Assembly: GCA_011319805.1 (NCBI GenBank)
Contig: SJRY01000252.1
Coordinates: forward strand, 372,001 to 436,000
DNA length: 64,000 bases
Source: Macrocybe gigantea
Taxonomy: Eukaryota > Basidiomycota > Agaricomycetes > Agaricales > Callistosporiaceae
Reading direction: 5' to 3'
The notes beneath the pieces are model-generated. The model was not told the origin of the DNA and did no database searches. It saw only the letters and a program-made list of their open reading frames with translations. A program made the translations under genes and the position numbers. This document shows, piece by piece, positions 15,812-28,740 of this stretch (the first letter of the stretch is position 1; the number at the start of each line of letters is the position of its first letter).

Positions 15812-18429
15812 TCACCAAAGCAGCCTCGCAAGCCATAAACAGGAGAATAGGCCAAGGAGGAGCGGCGATGGGGATCCGATAGAGCAAGTCCCGCTCGTAT
15901 GGCCGAGGTTTCCGCCGCTTCCGATAAATTCGGAAACAGGTAAATCGCCGATGGCCAATACAGGTTGCTTGCCCAGCTGTCCGGACCCGATCATGACCTG
16001 CACGCCGATGGAAGGGACGCCTTTCACGGTAACGAATAACAAGGCGGGTCCGGGCGCCAGGATGGCCGGATTAGGAGGCACCTGGCTGACGTGTAGGACG
16101 GCGGTGTTATTAGACCGATAAGCCGTAAATGTGTTCTCGAGTTGGAGGTAACGTTGGCCCATGTTCTGGAGCGAGACGACGGATGTCAAACGACCAGAAC
16201 TTTATGCGGTGAAATCTCCAAAGCGTCACTCACAATGGCATGGGTTGAGAATCCTGGCCGTATAATGACAACGGAGGCATTTTGAACATTGTCGACGTCG
16301 CCAAACAGATCATCCGCGTCCAAGAAAACGTCGAATGCAGGACCGCCGTAAGACAGCTGCTTAAGCAGTCCACTGGGCTGAGGTCTCCTCTCATTGTAGT
16401 ATAACGGATAGAACCGTTCCGTGCGGTATTCTGTCTTGTACTTGACATTTTTAGCCACATTGTAATCGGAATTTGGGTTCGAGCCGGTGACAAACACGGA
16501 ACCTGATGGAATGAAAGTGGACAGGGTATTGCATACATTGAACGTCTTCCTCACATTCTGACGAGGTATGCGCTTACCATCAGGAAGCAAAATAGCCGCA
16601 GAATGATACATGCGGGGCACTGTACTGGCCGACAATCCATCTCCCGACCACCGATGACCACTGGAAGCGTTGGGATCGTAGATGACGGGTGTAAGCACGG
16701 GCGCATCTGCATAGGATTGGCCGATCGCCCAAGACTGGTTACCGTAGCCGGCTGTCCCTGCAATTCGCGGTAAAGGACGATGAGTTTTGGATGACATTGC
16801 GCATCTCCAAAGTAGGAACGTTTACCCATTTTGGCTCCATTCAGACAGAGGATTCGGCCGTCGGGTAAAAATACCAAGTTCGCCATGGATCTGCCTTCCG
16901 GAAGAGGATCATCTTTGACATATGAACGGGAACGATCGGGCGTGATCTTGACGCAGGAAGTCGACGCGGGAAGTTCAGGTACTATAAAACTTGGCGAGAG
17001 CCATCTTTGTCCAAGATCGAGCCTGTTGAGAAGAGGAGATGAATGTGTAGTAGTGTACTCACCGGTTGGGCTGTACGTCAGATCCTCCGCAAAATAAGAT
17101 AGTGGCCGTCCAATTATTCACTGGAGTCAACGGTAGCATGATTGTTCCAGCGCTCGCAGGATATGTTCTCACAGCGTCGGGGACATTATCCAGAGGAATT
17201 TCTTTGTTCTGGTGATAATCCAGCAGCACCGTTTCCCAGTTTGACTGTACGAGCAGCCTGCCTGACGGCAGCAGCCATGTGAGGGGATAAAGATTGGCCG
17301 GCAAAGTTCGCTGAAGGATTGGGGACGTGATTGGGCCGTCTCCTTTGGCGGGCGGGAAGAACTGGTATGTGGGATTGTCTTGATACTTGTCATTCACGTA
17401 ACCTCCATTCCGGCACCCTCCAAGCTAAAACAACGGCATTATCGGCTGATACAAAAGGATGGTTTGTTTTTTTTCGTACAATGATGAGCGTTCCGTCTTC
17501 TAATGTTTCACTATAAAGATTGCGTCAGAGAAAAGAATGGAGGATAGGCAATATACAGGGAACGAGCTCACACTGTGGGATACCATCGTTGTTCTGAAGA
17601 CATCGGGGAGAGCAGCCAGTCACAGTTCGAATTGTCGCATGGATTCAAGAGACTACAGAAATGCTTAGATTTGGTGTTTAAAGATAAAAGTGGCTCCACG
17701 AACCGGATTCTGCGGGAAACAAGTCAGACTCCAGATTCAAGCCAGCAAGAAGCGGGGAAGCAACTCACGAACGTCGACCATCAGGATCATCATAAGGGCC
17801 GCCGCCAAACTGGCTCTCGGCTGGATCACCACCATACGTGACAGCCTGATTGCCTCCAACATTGACCCAAGTGCCATTGCCCAAGACATTGCCACCCTAA
17901 AACCAAAAGGCAGGAAGGAAAACGGCGCCGGTCAGGGCGCGCTCTTCACGACAAGCACGTGAACCACGCGAGTCAGAAAACGCGAAAACGCACCGCGCAA
18001 AACGCGTTCGTCAGAGCATCCATGGGGCGCTGCGAGTTCGAGTCGAGGGTCCACTCTGTTTCGTTTTTCTCATCTCGCATCGCTTTGGCCAGAATTCTTC
18101 ACAATGCGAGTTTTTTTTACCTGATGCCCAGGCGGGATGCCCGCGGATCCGCGTAGGGTTGTCCTCAGTTTTGTCGACGATGTAAACATTATTTTCCGTG
18201 CCCAAGAATACCTGGATCACTGTTTAGCAACGGCCTCCTACCCTGCACGCGTAAAGCAAGCATAATGGCTAACCTGTTGCCCACTGACCAGGCTGTCTCC
18301 GATGATCTCGAACTGACCAGGAATGCCGGTGTGCACAGGTTGGCCTGGCGGGGATACCGTTTCCGTGGATTGAGCGGACGAAGAGGTTGAAACAAAGCCC
18401 AGGGCGGCGAGGAGGATTAGAGTGCGCAT
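15812..18429 (-). CDS. Glyoxal oxidase (AA5 copper radical oxidase)
   Basis: Secreted copper radical oxidase that oxidises small aldehydes and supplies H2O2 to peroxidases. Starts MRTLILLAALGFVSTSSSAQ (signal peptide). Kelch-like core blocks are read across about ten introns: GTWVNVGGNQAVTYGG, GGPYDDPDGR, CDNSNCDWL, MSSEQRWYPT (Tyr of the Tyr-Cys cofactor region), GGCRNGGYVNDKYQDNPTY, LTWLLPSGRLLVQ, ILFCGGSD, PDGRILCLNGAKMG. The copper ligands appear in PRMYHS (Tyr-His) and FSTHAI (His). The C-terminal galactose-oxidase-like domain ends in SGTCSIGSPSP followed by a hydrophobic stretch (LLLGLFSCLWLARLLW), so membrane or GPI anchoring is possible. No frame break found. Assignment to glyoxal oxidase rather than another AA5 subgroup rests on these motifs only. 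Confidence 0.88.
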
Positions 18430-20562
18430 TTAATGAGGGTATATGGTGGTATATGGGTGAGCGTGGGCAGAGAGGGAGGGTATAAAAGTGCGCTGAAAAG
18501 GTGTGGAGATCCGGAATGCGATGAACGCTTCTCGCCACGAAGACCACGGACCGGCGACCGCCTGGATTGATGCTTAACGCTCAGGAGGTGAGACGGAAGG
18601 CTAAAAAAAAATAAAGAAAACAAACCTTCTCGCCTGCGGCTTTAAATCACCTTGAATATTGGACCAATCAGCATTCTAAAATAGTAATGCCAAGACCATT
18701 GGCTTTCGAGTTTCTCCTGAAACCCTGAACGCCTCCATGCATGTTCAATGAATTGTCGGGAGGAACAGACGCCCGTGTGCCTCATGATTATAGATGTAGA
18801 AACGTGGAACGAACGCTGAGGCCCAGGCGCTCGGCGAGTGAATTGCTCAGCCTTGATTTCGGACAGTGTACAAGGAACTTCGAATTCCCCACTCTACAAC
18901 TTCGTTGCATTATGTAATCGATCTAGGTACCCACAAACATAGTTTTCTCATTGCAAGCAACCTAACTAAGCTCGCATCGTCGTCCTCCCTTGCGGCACCG
19001 CCTTCAGGTTCCACCAACACGACCCCCCCTTAAGTCTGACAGGAGATGCTGCCTCTTCTGAAATGCAGCCTTTCCACAATCTGACACCAGACTAAACGCC
19101 AACCATCAAAGTTCGTCTCACTGACCAATAGTTGCAGAATACATTTTTGCATGACATTCACATTGCGAGCACTACAGCTGTTGAGGTGGAAGCAAATATT
19201 AAAATGTGCTCCTTGCGACTGGCCACTGATCTCCACGTGCAGGTAGTCATCCGTCATGTGCCGGTTTTCCGTGATTGCATTAGCAGCATCTATAGTGCGA
19301 GCTCTTTGTCGATGTTCTGCCGTTTGCAGCCGCCGAATCATGTTTGAAACCTAAAACACACATGTCTGTGAATTCTCGAGTGCCGCTGTTCTGACGATTG
19401 CGGCCAAATTTTCCTTACCGACGAAGCGGCGTTTGATCCCTACCTATACCATCGAGCGTCCAACTTATTTGCCTCGCAAATTGCTTACCTTGTTTGACAG
19501 GGCAGTGTCGACCAACAGTGTGATTGATTACCTGCTGCAGTCGATCGGAGAGGCGGGGAGTCTTTCGCATCATTCATACAGCAAGTCGCGGCTCATCGAA
19601 TAGACCAAGATGGTAGAGAGACCCGCCGCTCTAGGCCAATTGAGAATGATTGTTACTGACCTTAACGATTTTAAACGTTCTACAGATGCAATTTAGACAG
19701 GGCTGCTCGGCGTAGCTGACATGTCAGTATGAAGGTGTTCAGCATTTGGACAACGGCAGATGGTAATCGTGGTTGATGCTAGCTTCACATGTAGAGTACG
19801 GAAACCAGTTGACATCTGTCATCGACTAGCCTACCAATGATGCCATAGGTCTTGCCTTTGCAGGCTAATTGTTATCTTGTGATATGTGGCAGCAACGAAC
19901 AATGCACGACGTAACGCGTGACTGTCTGAGCGGCTTCATGCTGCCAACACACACCAAACGCTCCTCTCTTGTACTGGTTGATGAACCGAAGGGCCAGACA
20001 GGCATGAATCCTCCATTTTTATGACTCTTCCAGCTGAATTCTGAGAGAAACACTCTTCGTGCATGCGTGAGTGCTGAGGTACCGGCGGAGTATTGTAATT
20101 GACGCCGGTGTTATCTGCAATGGGCCCATACGGACGGTGAGATGACGGGACCACGTGTTCGAAAAATTATGCTGGCGTAGTAGGGTGGAGTTGTGGACGG
20201 TGACAGGCTTGCTTATGGCATTGACCTGGGATTGACCGGAAATGATGCCTAGGAGACGCTCCAAATGTTATGTTTTGATGCACGATGTGAGGTGACTGGG
20301 AAACGAGAAAAAATGCAAATAAAAGGCAAAGGCGATGAAAGTAAAAGCAAAGCATAGTCGTCTAGACGGTAAAAAAAGTGGAGCGCGGGGAGATGACGTC
20401 ATGTGTTTTTCCTACGCCACATCGGGGTTTGTCTCAAGTAACAAACACATTTCCGTTGACTTCGTTATGCCCTCTCGCCAAATACACAGGCGCTCTTCTT
20501 CCTCTTCCTCCACCCATCCTCAGCATATATCCCATCTCCACCAGCACCCGGACCGCCATAAC
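18430..20562. other. Long intergenic region, no supported gene
   Basis: Holds the divergent promoters of the glyoxal oxidase (-) and the HSP20-domain gene (+). The glyoxal oxidase ATG has tataaaag at 18481-18488 on +, which is inverted relative to that gene. Scattered frames at 19030-19341, 19865-20355 and others show no domain and no plausible exon chain. Confidence 0.45.
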
Positions 20563-23466
20563 ATGGTCGTCCGCAACGCCCGCAGTGCCCACACGAACCC
20601 TCCCCGACACCCCTTTACACCCCCTGGCCTCCCAGGCATCCCCCGAACCTAGCCTCGTCCGACTCCCCGGTCGATAAAGAGCTCCTTCAGCGCTGGTCCG
20701 CTGCACATCAGCCCCATTCGAGTGGTACGTCTTCCCTCGCGACCATCCGTTTCCTTCACATTTGCATTTTTCTTTCCGCTGGCGCCGAGTGCACGCGTGT
20801 GCATCACTGGTTGGCCGCCCTTTTCGTTCGTGAGAGATCTCCTTCGGTCCCAAACCTTTCACCACGCGTTGTTCGTGCCACGGGGGATTTTCGGAGTCGA
20901 GTTCGCTTTTTGCGTCTCTTGCTAGGCTCTGAGAACGTGCAGCGTGACCAAGCGTTATATATTGCCTGCTTTCAATTCTTGCTCCCAGAAGCATATCTTT
21001 ATACTCTACATGTCATCCAGTTCTCAGTGCTTGGCAATCATTCGTTTGCTATGACTCGGCTGCAGTATGCCTAGCCATTTTTTTCTGTCACCTGTCGCTT
21101 GCACAAGTCATCAGCCACTCCTTGAGCGTGGTGTTGTTTGGGTCATTTTTTCTCAGCATTTCCTTTTCTTGGTGTTGGCCTGTTAGGACCTACAGGCGTC
21201 CACAAGGTCCATCATTATCTCGTGCATCATCAATTGCTCAGTTGCCCCTTTCCCATTTCCCCTTTGCTCTTGTTCACTGTCTTCCTTTCTCTATCTAGGC
21301 TCTCCCGGTCCCCGTTCGACGTATCCTAGACGGCACACTTCGGTAGGATCTCCGCGAGAGGTGCCCCTCCCATCGCCTTCCTATTCCACTTACAGCGCCC
21401 CCTCTCCTGGCACCATCACCGCTGTGACAGCGTCTCTCGCCCTCCCGAGCTTGGTGCCCACCTCCAGCGAAAACACGGCTCCCGCGCCCTCTTCGAAAAC
21501 GGGCTCTTCGTCGTTTTCATTTCCACCGAAAACGTTCGAATCCCTCGACTATTTCGCCATCCAGCCGCATGGTCACAGCAACCCCCTCGCAAATCCCTCC
21601 ACCCCACATCATCCTCACCCTAGTGGCTCGCCGTCCCATCTGGCACAAACGCAGACGCTCCATGAAAGTCATCCATCCATCAGCGTCCAGGCCCTTTCGA
21701 ATCAGGCCTCAGACATCCGCGGTGCTTCGATTCCCTTGCCAGAGAAGGCGAAACGAAACGTGATGGATCACTCGAGACCGCCAGTGCCGATGGCGTCCAC
21801 GGATTCGGCACATTCCGATTCCCGATCACAGCGTCATTCTGCCTCAGCGGAACGTATGATAACATCCACCAGCCTTTGCATGCAGCGACTGGCCAACTAG
21901 GCACGGCGGGCGTGGTTGCGATAGGGCCGACGACAGCTTTGTTGTCGACCAGCACTATGCTGCCGTTTTCGCCGCATCCGGGTAATGGCCTGCCCCCTTC
22001 AGTCTTGACGTCTCCTTCCAGCGTAACCCATGTGAGTCATTCTACGCACCAACGTCCCAACCAGCCCGACGCCAGTATGGTCCCGAGTATGATCACCAGT
22101 CTTTCAAATCTGGCTTTGGACAGGGGCTCTTCAAGTAGTTTGCCCTTTCCTACTCAGGTACCTTTCCACACCCTCATGAAGCACAATGAAGCAGGTAATT
22201 CGCCTCGTAAAGTCGAAGAGTCGATTGACCACCGCGAGGACCAATACGGAGCATCCACGATACCCCTGACATACCCTAAAGTGGATAAAGATGACCGATC
22301 TTCGCCAACGCGATCCGGGGAGCGCGTGCTGCCAGATGAATTGAGCTCCCGGTTGAGCTTTACTACCTCATCATCACCAGACAGCTCCAGCATGCTGTCT
22401 TTGAGCAGCGACTACAGGGACCCCGGCCAATCCTCAGCGTCCTCGGCGTCTTCGCTCTCGACAGGGAGCCATAATATTGGCGAGCCTGCAGACACGTCCA
22501 ATGAGTCGGGTACTATTGCATCGTCGCAGTCGGAACTTTCGAAGGATTTTCAACGTCCGTCCCTACTGTCCCCGGGATTAATACTCCGCAAACGCTCGGT
22601 GTCGCCCTTCCGGGCAATACAAACCCGCTCATCCCTTCGTTGCCTACACGCCGCATGCGATGAACGCAGCGCCCACTTCAGGGTCGACGTCGACAGCATC
22701 AACGGCATCTGTTATGGCCATGCATCATCCACATTCGGCCATCACTGCGGCGCCATCAACATCAACATCAACATTGACGCCTACGTTGAACAGTGGACCA
22801 GGTACCTTCGCCGTGTCATTGTCGACGTCCTACCCAGCACCAGAGCCGCCGACGATCCTCGCACCGGCGGACGCCACGGCGAGTGGACCTGCTCGGGCAT
22901 ACGAGCCGTTCTTGAGTCACGCGCCGCCGCCCGCAGACAGCTGGATTGCAGTGGAGACGACTGCGGGAGAATACAAGTTGATGGTAAGGTTGCCTGGGTT
23001 CAGGAGGGATGGGATTACGTTGGCGACGAAGAGGAGGAGAATCTTGCATGTTGTTGCGGATAGTTGGGAGAATGGAGGTGGTGAGTCTTGTTTCTGATCT
23101 TTTTTTAGTCATTCCTTCGAGCCTTCGTTCGCTTCCAATTTTTGAATGAACAACATGAATCAAAGGAATCACGGAGATCACTAGACGATATCAGCCTTTA
23201 GCGTCTTCACTGAATTGCACCGTGGTTCTTATATTTCTTTTCTTTCTTTCCCTTTCTGCCCTGTATTTCAACCGGGACGCCGCCTGATTCGATTTTACGT
23301 GACAGGCCATTTTGAGCGGCGCATAGCCTTCGGATACGATGCGGACCTGGTGCAGGTGCGCGCCGAGTTTGACGGCGAGATGCTCAGGATCTCGATTCCA
23401 AGGAGGATTCCGCCCGTCGAGCTGTGGCAACCTCCAAGGCAAGGACCGGTAGGAAGATCTGGCTGA
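20563..23466 (+). CDS. Protein with C-terminal HSP20/alpha-crystallin domain
   Basis: The recognisable part is a C-terminal small-heat-shock-like domain: SWIAVETTAGEYKLMVRLPGF, RILHVVADSW, an intron (23081-23305), then HFERRIAFGYDADLVQVRAEF and EMLRISIPRR. The several hundred residues before it are Ser/Pro/Thr-rich and look disordered. I start at MVVRNARSAH (20563); exon 1 ends at 20724 and exon 2 begins near 21299 (SPGPRSTYPRRH). That 574-nt gap is long for this genome and may hide another exon. Frame breaks occur near 20640-20645 (a C run), somewhere in 21650-21860, and near 22611 (before QYKPAHPFVAYTPHAM). A chaperone-like, non-catalytic role is likely from the domain, but the long N-terminus makes it unlike ordinary small HSPs. 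The domain call is good; the full gene model is approximate. Confidence 0.68.
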
Positions 23467-24763
23467 GGGTGAGGCGTCTGGCACACGCTCACAAAAGGTC
23501 TCGCCCTGGTTGTTTTGCTTCCTACTTATAGGCGATGGAATCGCAGCGGCGCGTTACATAGCCTCGCCGCTCAGCTGCAGTCTGTCGGCGACATTGATAC
23601 ATTTCCCAGTCACCCGTTACTGGCAACAACCCGAGGGTTTAGGCCTCTTGTTGAGCATTCAATGGAATCAAATTCAAACAGCTGCCGGCTCATGCTCAAT
23701 ACGCAATATCTAACGAACACAAACAGGAAGTGACCAAACTGTCAATTCATACGCATGGAGATCGTCGCCTCTTCTCCTCTTTCCTTCTCCACCCGCCGCA
23801 TCATGGTCGTGTAGGATTATAGCCTCACCGTTTGTTCACGCTTCCTCAGCGACCAGCATCACCCATTTGATGTATTATTACATGTCTTTGTCTTCGGCAA
23901 CAGGATCCGAAGGGAGACCAGATTCTTTCGTCTGCCGCTCTTTCTGCCATGTTGCCATCATCATCAGAACAATAACAATCGCATCGTCATCATACTCTGC
24001 CTTCTGCCTTCTCTCTTCTGATTAGCATACCATTGTTGCCAGATTGCTGGTACATACCTACAACGCATATATCTCAGGTTTTATTGTTCGTTTTCTCCTT
24101 TCTCTTACCTTATTGCGCCAGCTTTATACCTTGCCCACATTTGTCCTCCTTTCTTTCACAAATATACTTCTTTTCTTGTCCAGGTACCGAAAGAAAGCCA
24201 AAAAGATTGCTGTTTTGGCGCCGGGATCAGAGTCAATCCCGGCGTGATCATGGCAATTAAATTGCAAAATCGGGCTTTCGATCAACGCGAAACAAATTTG
24301 AACAGCAGCCTCTCAGCCGCGTTGGCCACGCAGCTGCAGCGCCTGTCTACCCGCCTTTTCTCCATCATCCTCAGTTCTATACACGTCGTCGGTGTCAGTG
24401 CGGCAGCAGAACCACAAACTACGTTACGACTACACGTTCGTCATTCGCTAGATCTAGGAGATCTCCCCCGCTGACTTGACCGCGTTCGTCCTAGCTTGAT
24501 ACGATACGAACACGCTCTTCTCTGTCCTTCCAAGCCACCGTCACTGCCTTCTTGACGCCTAGGACTGTTTGTGCGTCTTGCCTGATTATCCTAGCAGCCC
24601 ATTCGAGTTCGAGACCGAGGCCTGGCCCATAAATAACGAATCTAATCGACCTATCGATACGCCGGAACGTCCCCGAAAGACCTCCACCTTTCTTTCTCCC
24701 ATCACCTGTTTCAAGTTTCAAACTTTGTAGTTTCTTGTTTTCGACCGCATACATTGGGACCCG
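23467..24763. other. Intergenic, pyrimidine-rich, no supported gene
   Basis: Lies between two + strand genes. The stretch 23950-24200 is rich in T and C on +, as expected for a basidiomycete promoter or 5' UTR. No domain or splice chain was recognised in the short frames. Confidence 0.45.
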
Positions 24764-26105
24764 ATGCAACCGAATCAGATTGGCAGGTCGGCGTTCAATA
24801 GGGCGTTCACGAACGCGGTCGTGACGACGCCGACGGAGCCTAGGACGCCCGCAGTGGTGACGCCTGCTCCGAGGCCGGTCCATGTGAAGCGCGTCACGCT
24901 GACGTCGAAGAAGAATTGGTGGCTCGGTGAGTTGTTTTGCAGCTGTGCTTCGATGCGCGCTCCTTCTCGTCAGGCTCGACGAGGTGAAGCGAGAGGAGTT
25001 TAGGTTGTCTCATCTGTTTTTGTCTGACAGTGGAAATGGATGAAGAGGAGGAACGGAAGCCGAGCGTGTTGAGCGCTGCGGAAGACAAGACTATCGACGC
25101 CACCAATGCCTTTCATTACAATCACGGCGCGGACGACCATCATCACCATCGACACGACCACATCGAGCGCGAAGAGTCGCCTCCGCCGTCGCCCATCTAC
25201 AACCCTCCGCGGCACCCGACATCCATCTTCTCTTTCCCGACGCCTACAGCATACAGCGCCCCGCCGAACCCGACTGCGAGCCTGACGCCGTTCGCGCGGG
25301 GGTCGGCGTCGGAGCTGTTCAAGTGCATCGTGAAGAAGCCGGACGTGGTGCAGCTCGAGATCAACGGGGAGATGCACTCGAACGCGTCGGACGTGACGGT
25401 ACAGTTCCTCGCCGAGCTGCGAGTGTACACCACGCTCGCGCGACATCGCAATATCTGTGCGTTCCTCGGATCGCTCGAGAACGTTGGCATGGTGCTCGAG
25501 TACCTCGAGGGCCGCACGCTCTATGACGTCGTCGTCGCGCGGCCGTCGCTCGCGCCGCACCAAAAGATTGACTATCACAACCAGCTGCTCGACGGCCTCA
25601 CGCACCTCCACTCGTACGGGCTCAGCCACGGCGACCTCTCGCTGCTCAACGTGCAGATCACGAACAACACCAACACCATCAAGCTGCTCGACTTTGGCGG
25701 TCCGTCTCCGCGGACTCGATTTACACACCGCCCGGAGACGGCCCGCTTGATCCCTTTGACGCACTCGCGAAGCGGCAACAGCACGCTGGCGTGCCTAAAT
25801 GGCCGGCGTCCAAGTCTGAGCAGATCCATCCGGGGACGAGGCCATTCTCTGCACCGGAGATCCTGCGCGGTGAGTGCCAGGACGCTCGGCTCGCAGACGC
25901 GTACAGTTTTGGGATGATCTTGGTGTGCATGGACCGGTGCGAGAGCGTGGACGTGTCGCCGTGGAAACAAAAGAAGGACCTGCTGCCGGACGATCTGTTT
26001 GATGGATGCACGATATTTGAGGTGAGAGCGAGGGAGTATCTGCGAAAGTGGGATGCGGGGCGGAGAAGGCTGATGAAAGAGGACATGATTAAGGATGGTG
26101 TGTGA
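24764..26105 (+). CDS. Protein-kinase-like protein with degenerate catalytic loop
   Basis: Starts MQPNQIGRSAFNRAF; intron 24927-25030. A His/Asp/Glu-rich segment (HHHHRHDH) and a Pro-rich linker precede a kinase fold: FLAELRVYTTLARHRNICAFLG (helix C/beta-4 region), GMVLEYLEGRTLYDVV (hinge), HGDLSLLN (catalytic loop; Asp and Asn kept, HRD Arg replaced by Gly), LLDFG (DFG), SAPEIL (APE) and DAYSFGMIL (helix F). A glycine-rich loop and the usual VAIK lysine are not evident, so ATP binding or catalysis may be altered. The frame breaks just after DFG (about 25697-25702); one missing base restores VSADSIYTPPGDGPLDPF. The C-terminal helix H/I region is short. It could be a fungal-specific active kinase or a pseudokinase. 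Confidence 0.7.
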
Positions 26106-26473
26106 TCCAAGGGATGGTCGACACGCGATTTTGCGTGCTTGTTGCACCACCGAGCCCGCCCGCCCGAGGACGAGAGCCAGACTACGTGGCACCGGACGGT
26201 TATATCTTTTTGTGTGGCATTGAGGATACCCGGAGGATACCCGCTATAGTACGAGCCGATTATACTTACTAGTACATGGACCCACAATGCCACACAAACT
26301 CCGGACGGGCGCCTTTGTGTTGAGAGTTAGCCGACGAGCGCCTTTTCTTTTTTTTTTGCATGTTTCACCTCGTTTTGGCACTTTGATCAACATCACGGCT
26401 CTCGATGAGCGTTGTGTCTTCGTACTTCTCTCGCTCCTCCGCACTCGGTTTAAATGCTCAGCTCGCCTCCCTC
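26106..26473. other. Intergenic between tandem genes
   Basis: A 368-nt gap between two + strand genes, with a short T run at 26348-26357. No element recognised. Confidence 0.4.
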
Positions 26474-28740
26474 ATGGACAGCGTCTTCGCCATTGCCCTT
26501 GGCCTCGCGTGCGCTTCGTCATAGACTTGGTGAGCCACCACGACCTCAAAGTCACAGGCACGCTCGTCGGTCTTTGGGAGGGCGTCGTCATGCACCATTT
26601 CCTCAGAAAGATGCCGGCCTCGTTCGACCCCTACGTCGCCTATGGTGTCAGGCTTTTCATCGACTTTCTCTTCACTGAGAGCCTCGCCCGCCTCGTTCTC
26701 GTCATCCTCTGGACAGGCATGGGCCATGTTCTCGCGGATGTCGCGCCCGCGCTGTGGATCGACGCTGGCCTTCGACGCATCTGGAGGCGCTTCCGCCGCG
26801 ATCTGTACATCATCCTCCACTCCATCCCGTTCCCGTTATTCGCCCGGTCCCGAATTGTTCGATTCTCCCCTACGCATTCGCCGAGCAACGTCGCTTCCGC
26901 CCCACCGTCCGTAGCAACGCCTCGCCCATCTACGTCGTACCTCGCTCCTCCGACGCCCGCGCTCGCTCGTCCCAGCAGGCGGCCTGTGCCGGGTGCGTTC
27001 CCAGGGGAGATCTCGGAGACTGAGACGGACGTTGCGTCTGTCTCGGGCCGCTCGACGTCCACGCTCGGCACGCACCACTTCAGGTTCGCAACGTTCCCGG
27101 GGCGCTCGGTGTTCATTAACACGGAGACGGAAAGCTCGCTCGACTCGCACGATCCGGACGAAGCCAACATCTCGTCTTCCGCCTCGTCCTACTCGACCGA
27201 GACCCTTGACCCGTCGATCGCGAACCCATCAGAGATCCCGGACGAAGAAGAGGCGCAGGTCGCTCAGGAAGCCGACGCAAAAGGCAAAGGACGCCAGGAG
27301 TCAGACCACGAGACGACCCCGAAACAGGAGGCGCATATGCTCCCCACGCCCTCGGATTCCTTCGCGATGCGGGCTCCGCCGCAGGACGAGCAGGGGACGG
27401 CGTTAAGCCACCGCCTATAACAGAGGTTCCGAATATCCCTGACCAGGCTGAGGACAACGACTGGGAAAAGGTGGACAAGAATGATGCATTGCTCAGTGAC
27501 TCTGCTGTCGCTGCAGGCCCCAGGGACCTTCCACCGTTGCCTGCTCAGAAGAACGCTGCATCGCACGAGAATGGAGAAACCATATCGCCTCCCCCTCAAC
27601 CCGTACCCACCCGCGATGGTCAGGTGCAGGGCGATGCAGCGAACTTTGAGGGCACTTCCCAGCCTCCCGCCAGTGTGTTTTCCCCAGACAAGAAGACGGC
27701 ACATGTGCCAGAACAATCCAATGCTCCGCCTCCGTATCAATCAATAGACGTCGGCGCAGGCAACCTCCTTAACCTCGATGATGATTTCTATGAGGATCCG
27801 AATGTGCCAGTTCAACAACCTCAGGCCGTGTCCACCCCTCTCACCTCCTGTCGCTCGATCACAATGCTACTTCTCAACCGTCTCAACCGTCGGGACCAGA
27901 AAGACTCGGACCAGACAATCAGCTAGGGCTCGTGGATCACCCCGACTCCACAGCTCAAGGCGGAGATGCCCAGGACCCCTCTAGTCAACCTTCGACATTA
28001 GGTGCGCATCAATCTTCCCAGGACAATCAACAACCTGCCCAGGGCGAACATCAACCCGAACAGCCTTCGTCGAACCCTGAACCTCTTGCTGACCCAGGAG
28101 CAGAAACTGAACCCGCCCCTTTCTCACCTGCCAGCGCCGTGCCATCGGAACCTCCTTCCGAGCTGTCGGAGCGCGTGAAGCAGCTGATCGCGTACAGAAA
28201 CGAGTCTGCAGAGTTGCGCAAGGAGCTCGACAGCCTCGAGTGGCAAGGCGTCGCTGACGGCGAGGAAATCCCCGCCGAGAACGCGAAACAGATCGATGAG
28301 CTGAAGAAGAAGAAGGGCAAGATCGAGAGGAGGATTCGGCGCAAGTTCGACGTCGGTCAGTGTTTCGTCTGTCTCCATTCTCGCTCTCTTTGTCGTTTCA
28401 CCTGACGCTTTTTTTTTCTGCATCGCAGATGACGGCGAAGCAGCCGCCCCACGAAGGTCGACTTGAAGGTTCCACCATAGACCAAGTGCCCCCTATCCTG
28501 GAACACGCGTTGTATGCCGCCTTGCGTCCTGGTCAAGATGTCGACACGTTGACAATCCAATTTACCGCTGCCACATCAAAGACAAAAAAACAACGGACAA
28601 AGGTTACGCAAGTACTCAGGGAGTGAGTACAAACCTTCTCAAGACTCTGCGGATCGCTAAACTTTTTTTGTGCTCATAGTCTTGGCCTCTCATTCGAGAC
28701 AAATTCGGGAGAGTTAGCGGTGAAGCTTCCCCTACCTTGA
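26474..28740 (+). CDS. Uncharacterised membrane protein with disordered linker and coiled coil
   Basis: I do not recognise the family. Starting at MDSVFAIALGLACA, the first about 120 residues contain several hydrophobic segments (for example SLARLVLVILWTGMGHVLA), suggesting 2-4 membrane spans. A long Ser/Thr/Pro/Glu-rich linker follows (about 26870-28130). Then comes a charged coiled coil (ELRKELDSLEW, IDELKKKKGKIERRIRRKF). A compact C-terminal domain ends the protein: STIDQVPPILEHALYAALRPG, KKQRTKVTQVLR, and after a last intron LGLSFETNSGELAVKLP. Frame breaks are needed near 26510-26514, 27400-27405 and 27835-27845, all consistent with one lost base. The exon junction near 28355-28430 can be spliced in two ways. 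Coding status is supported by continuity of composition through the breaks. Confidence 0.6.

Noticed and set aside
20434..20994. A 186-codon minus-strand ORF
   Set aside because: Antisense to the first exon and intron of the HSP20-domain gene; composition is that of a shadow frame.
25000..25764. A 254-codon minus-strand ORF rich in Arg and Val
   Set aside because: It is the antisense of the GC-rich kinase exon and has no domain; the + strand has HGD, DFG and APE motifs.
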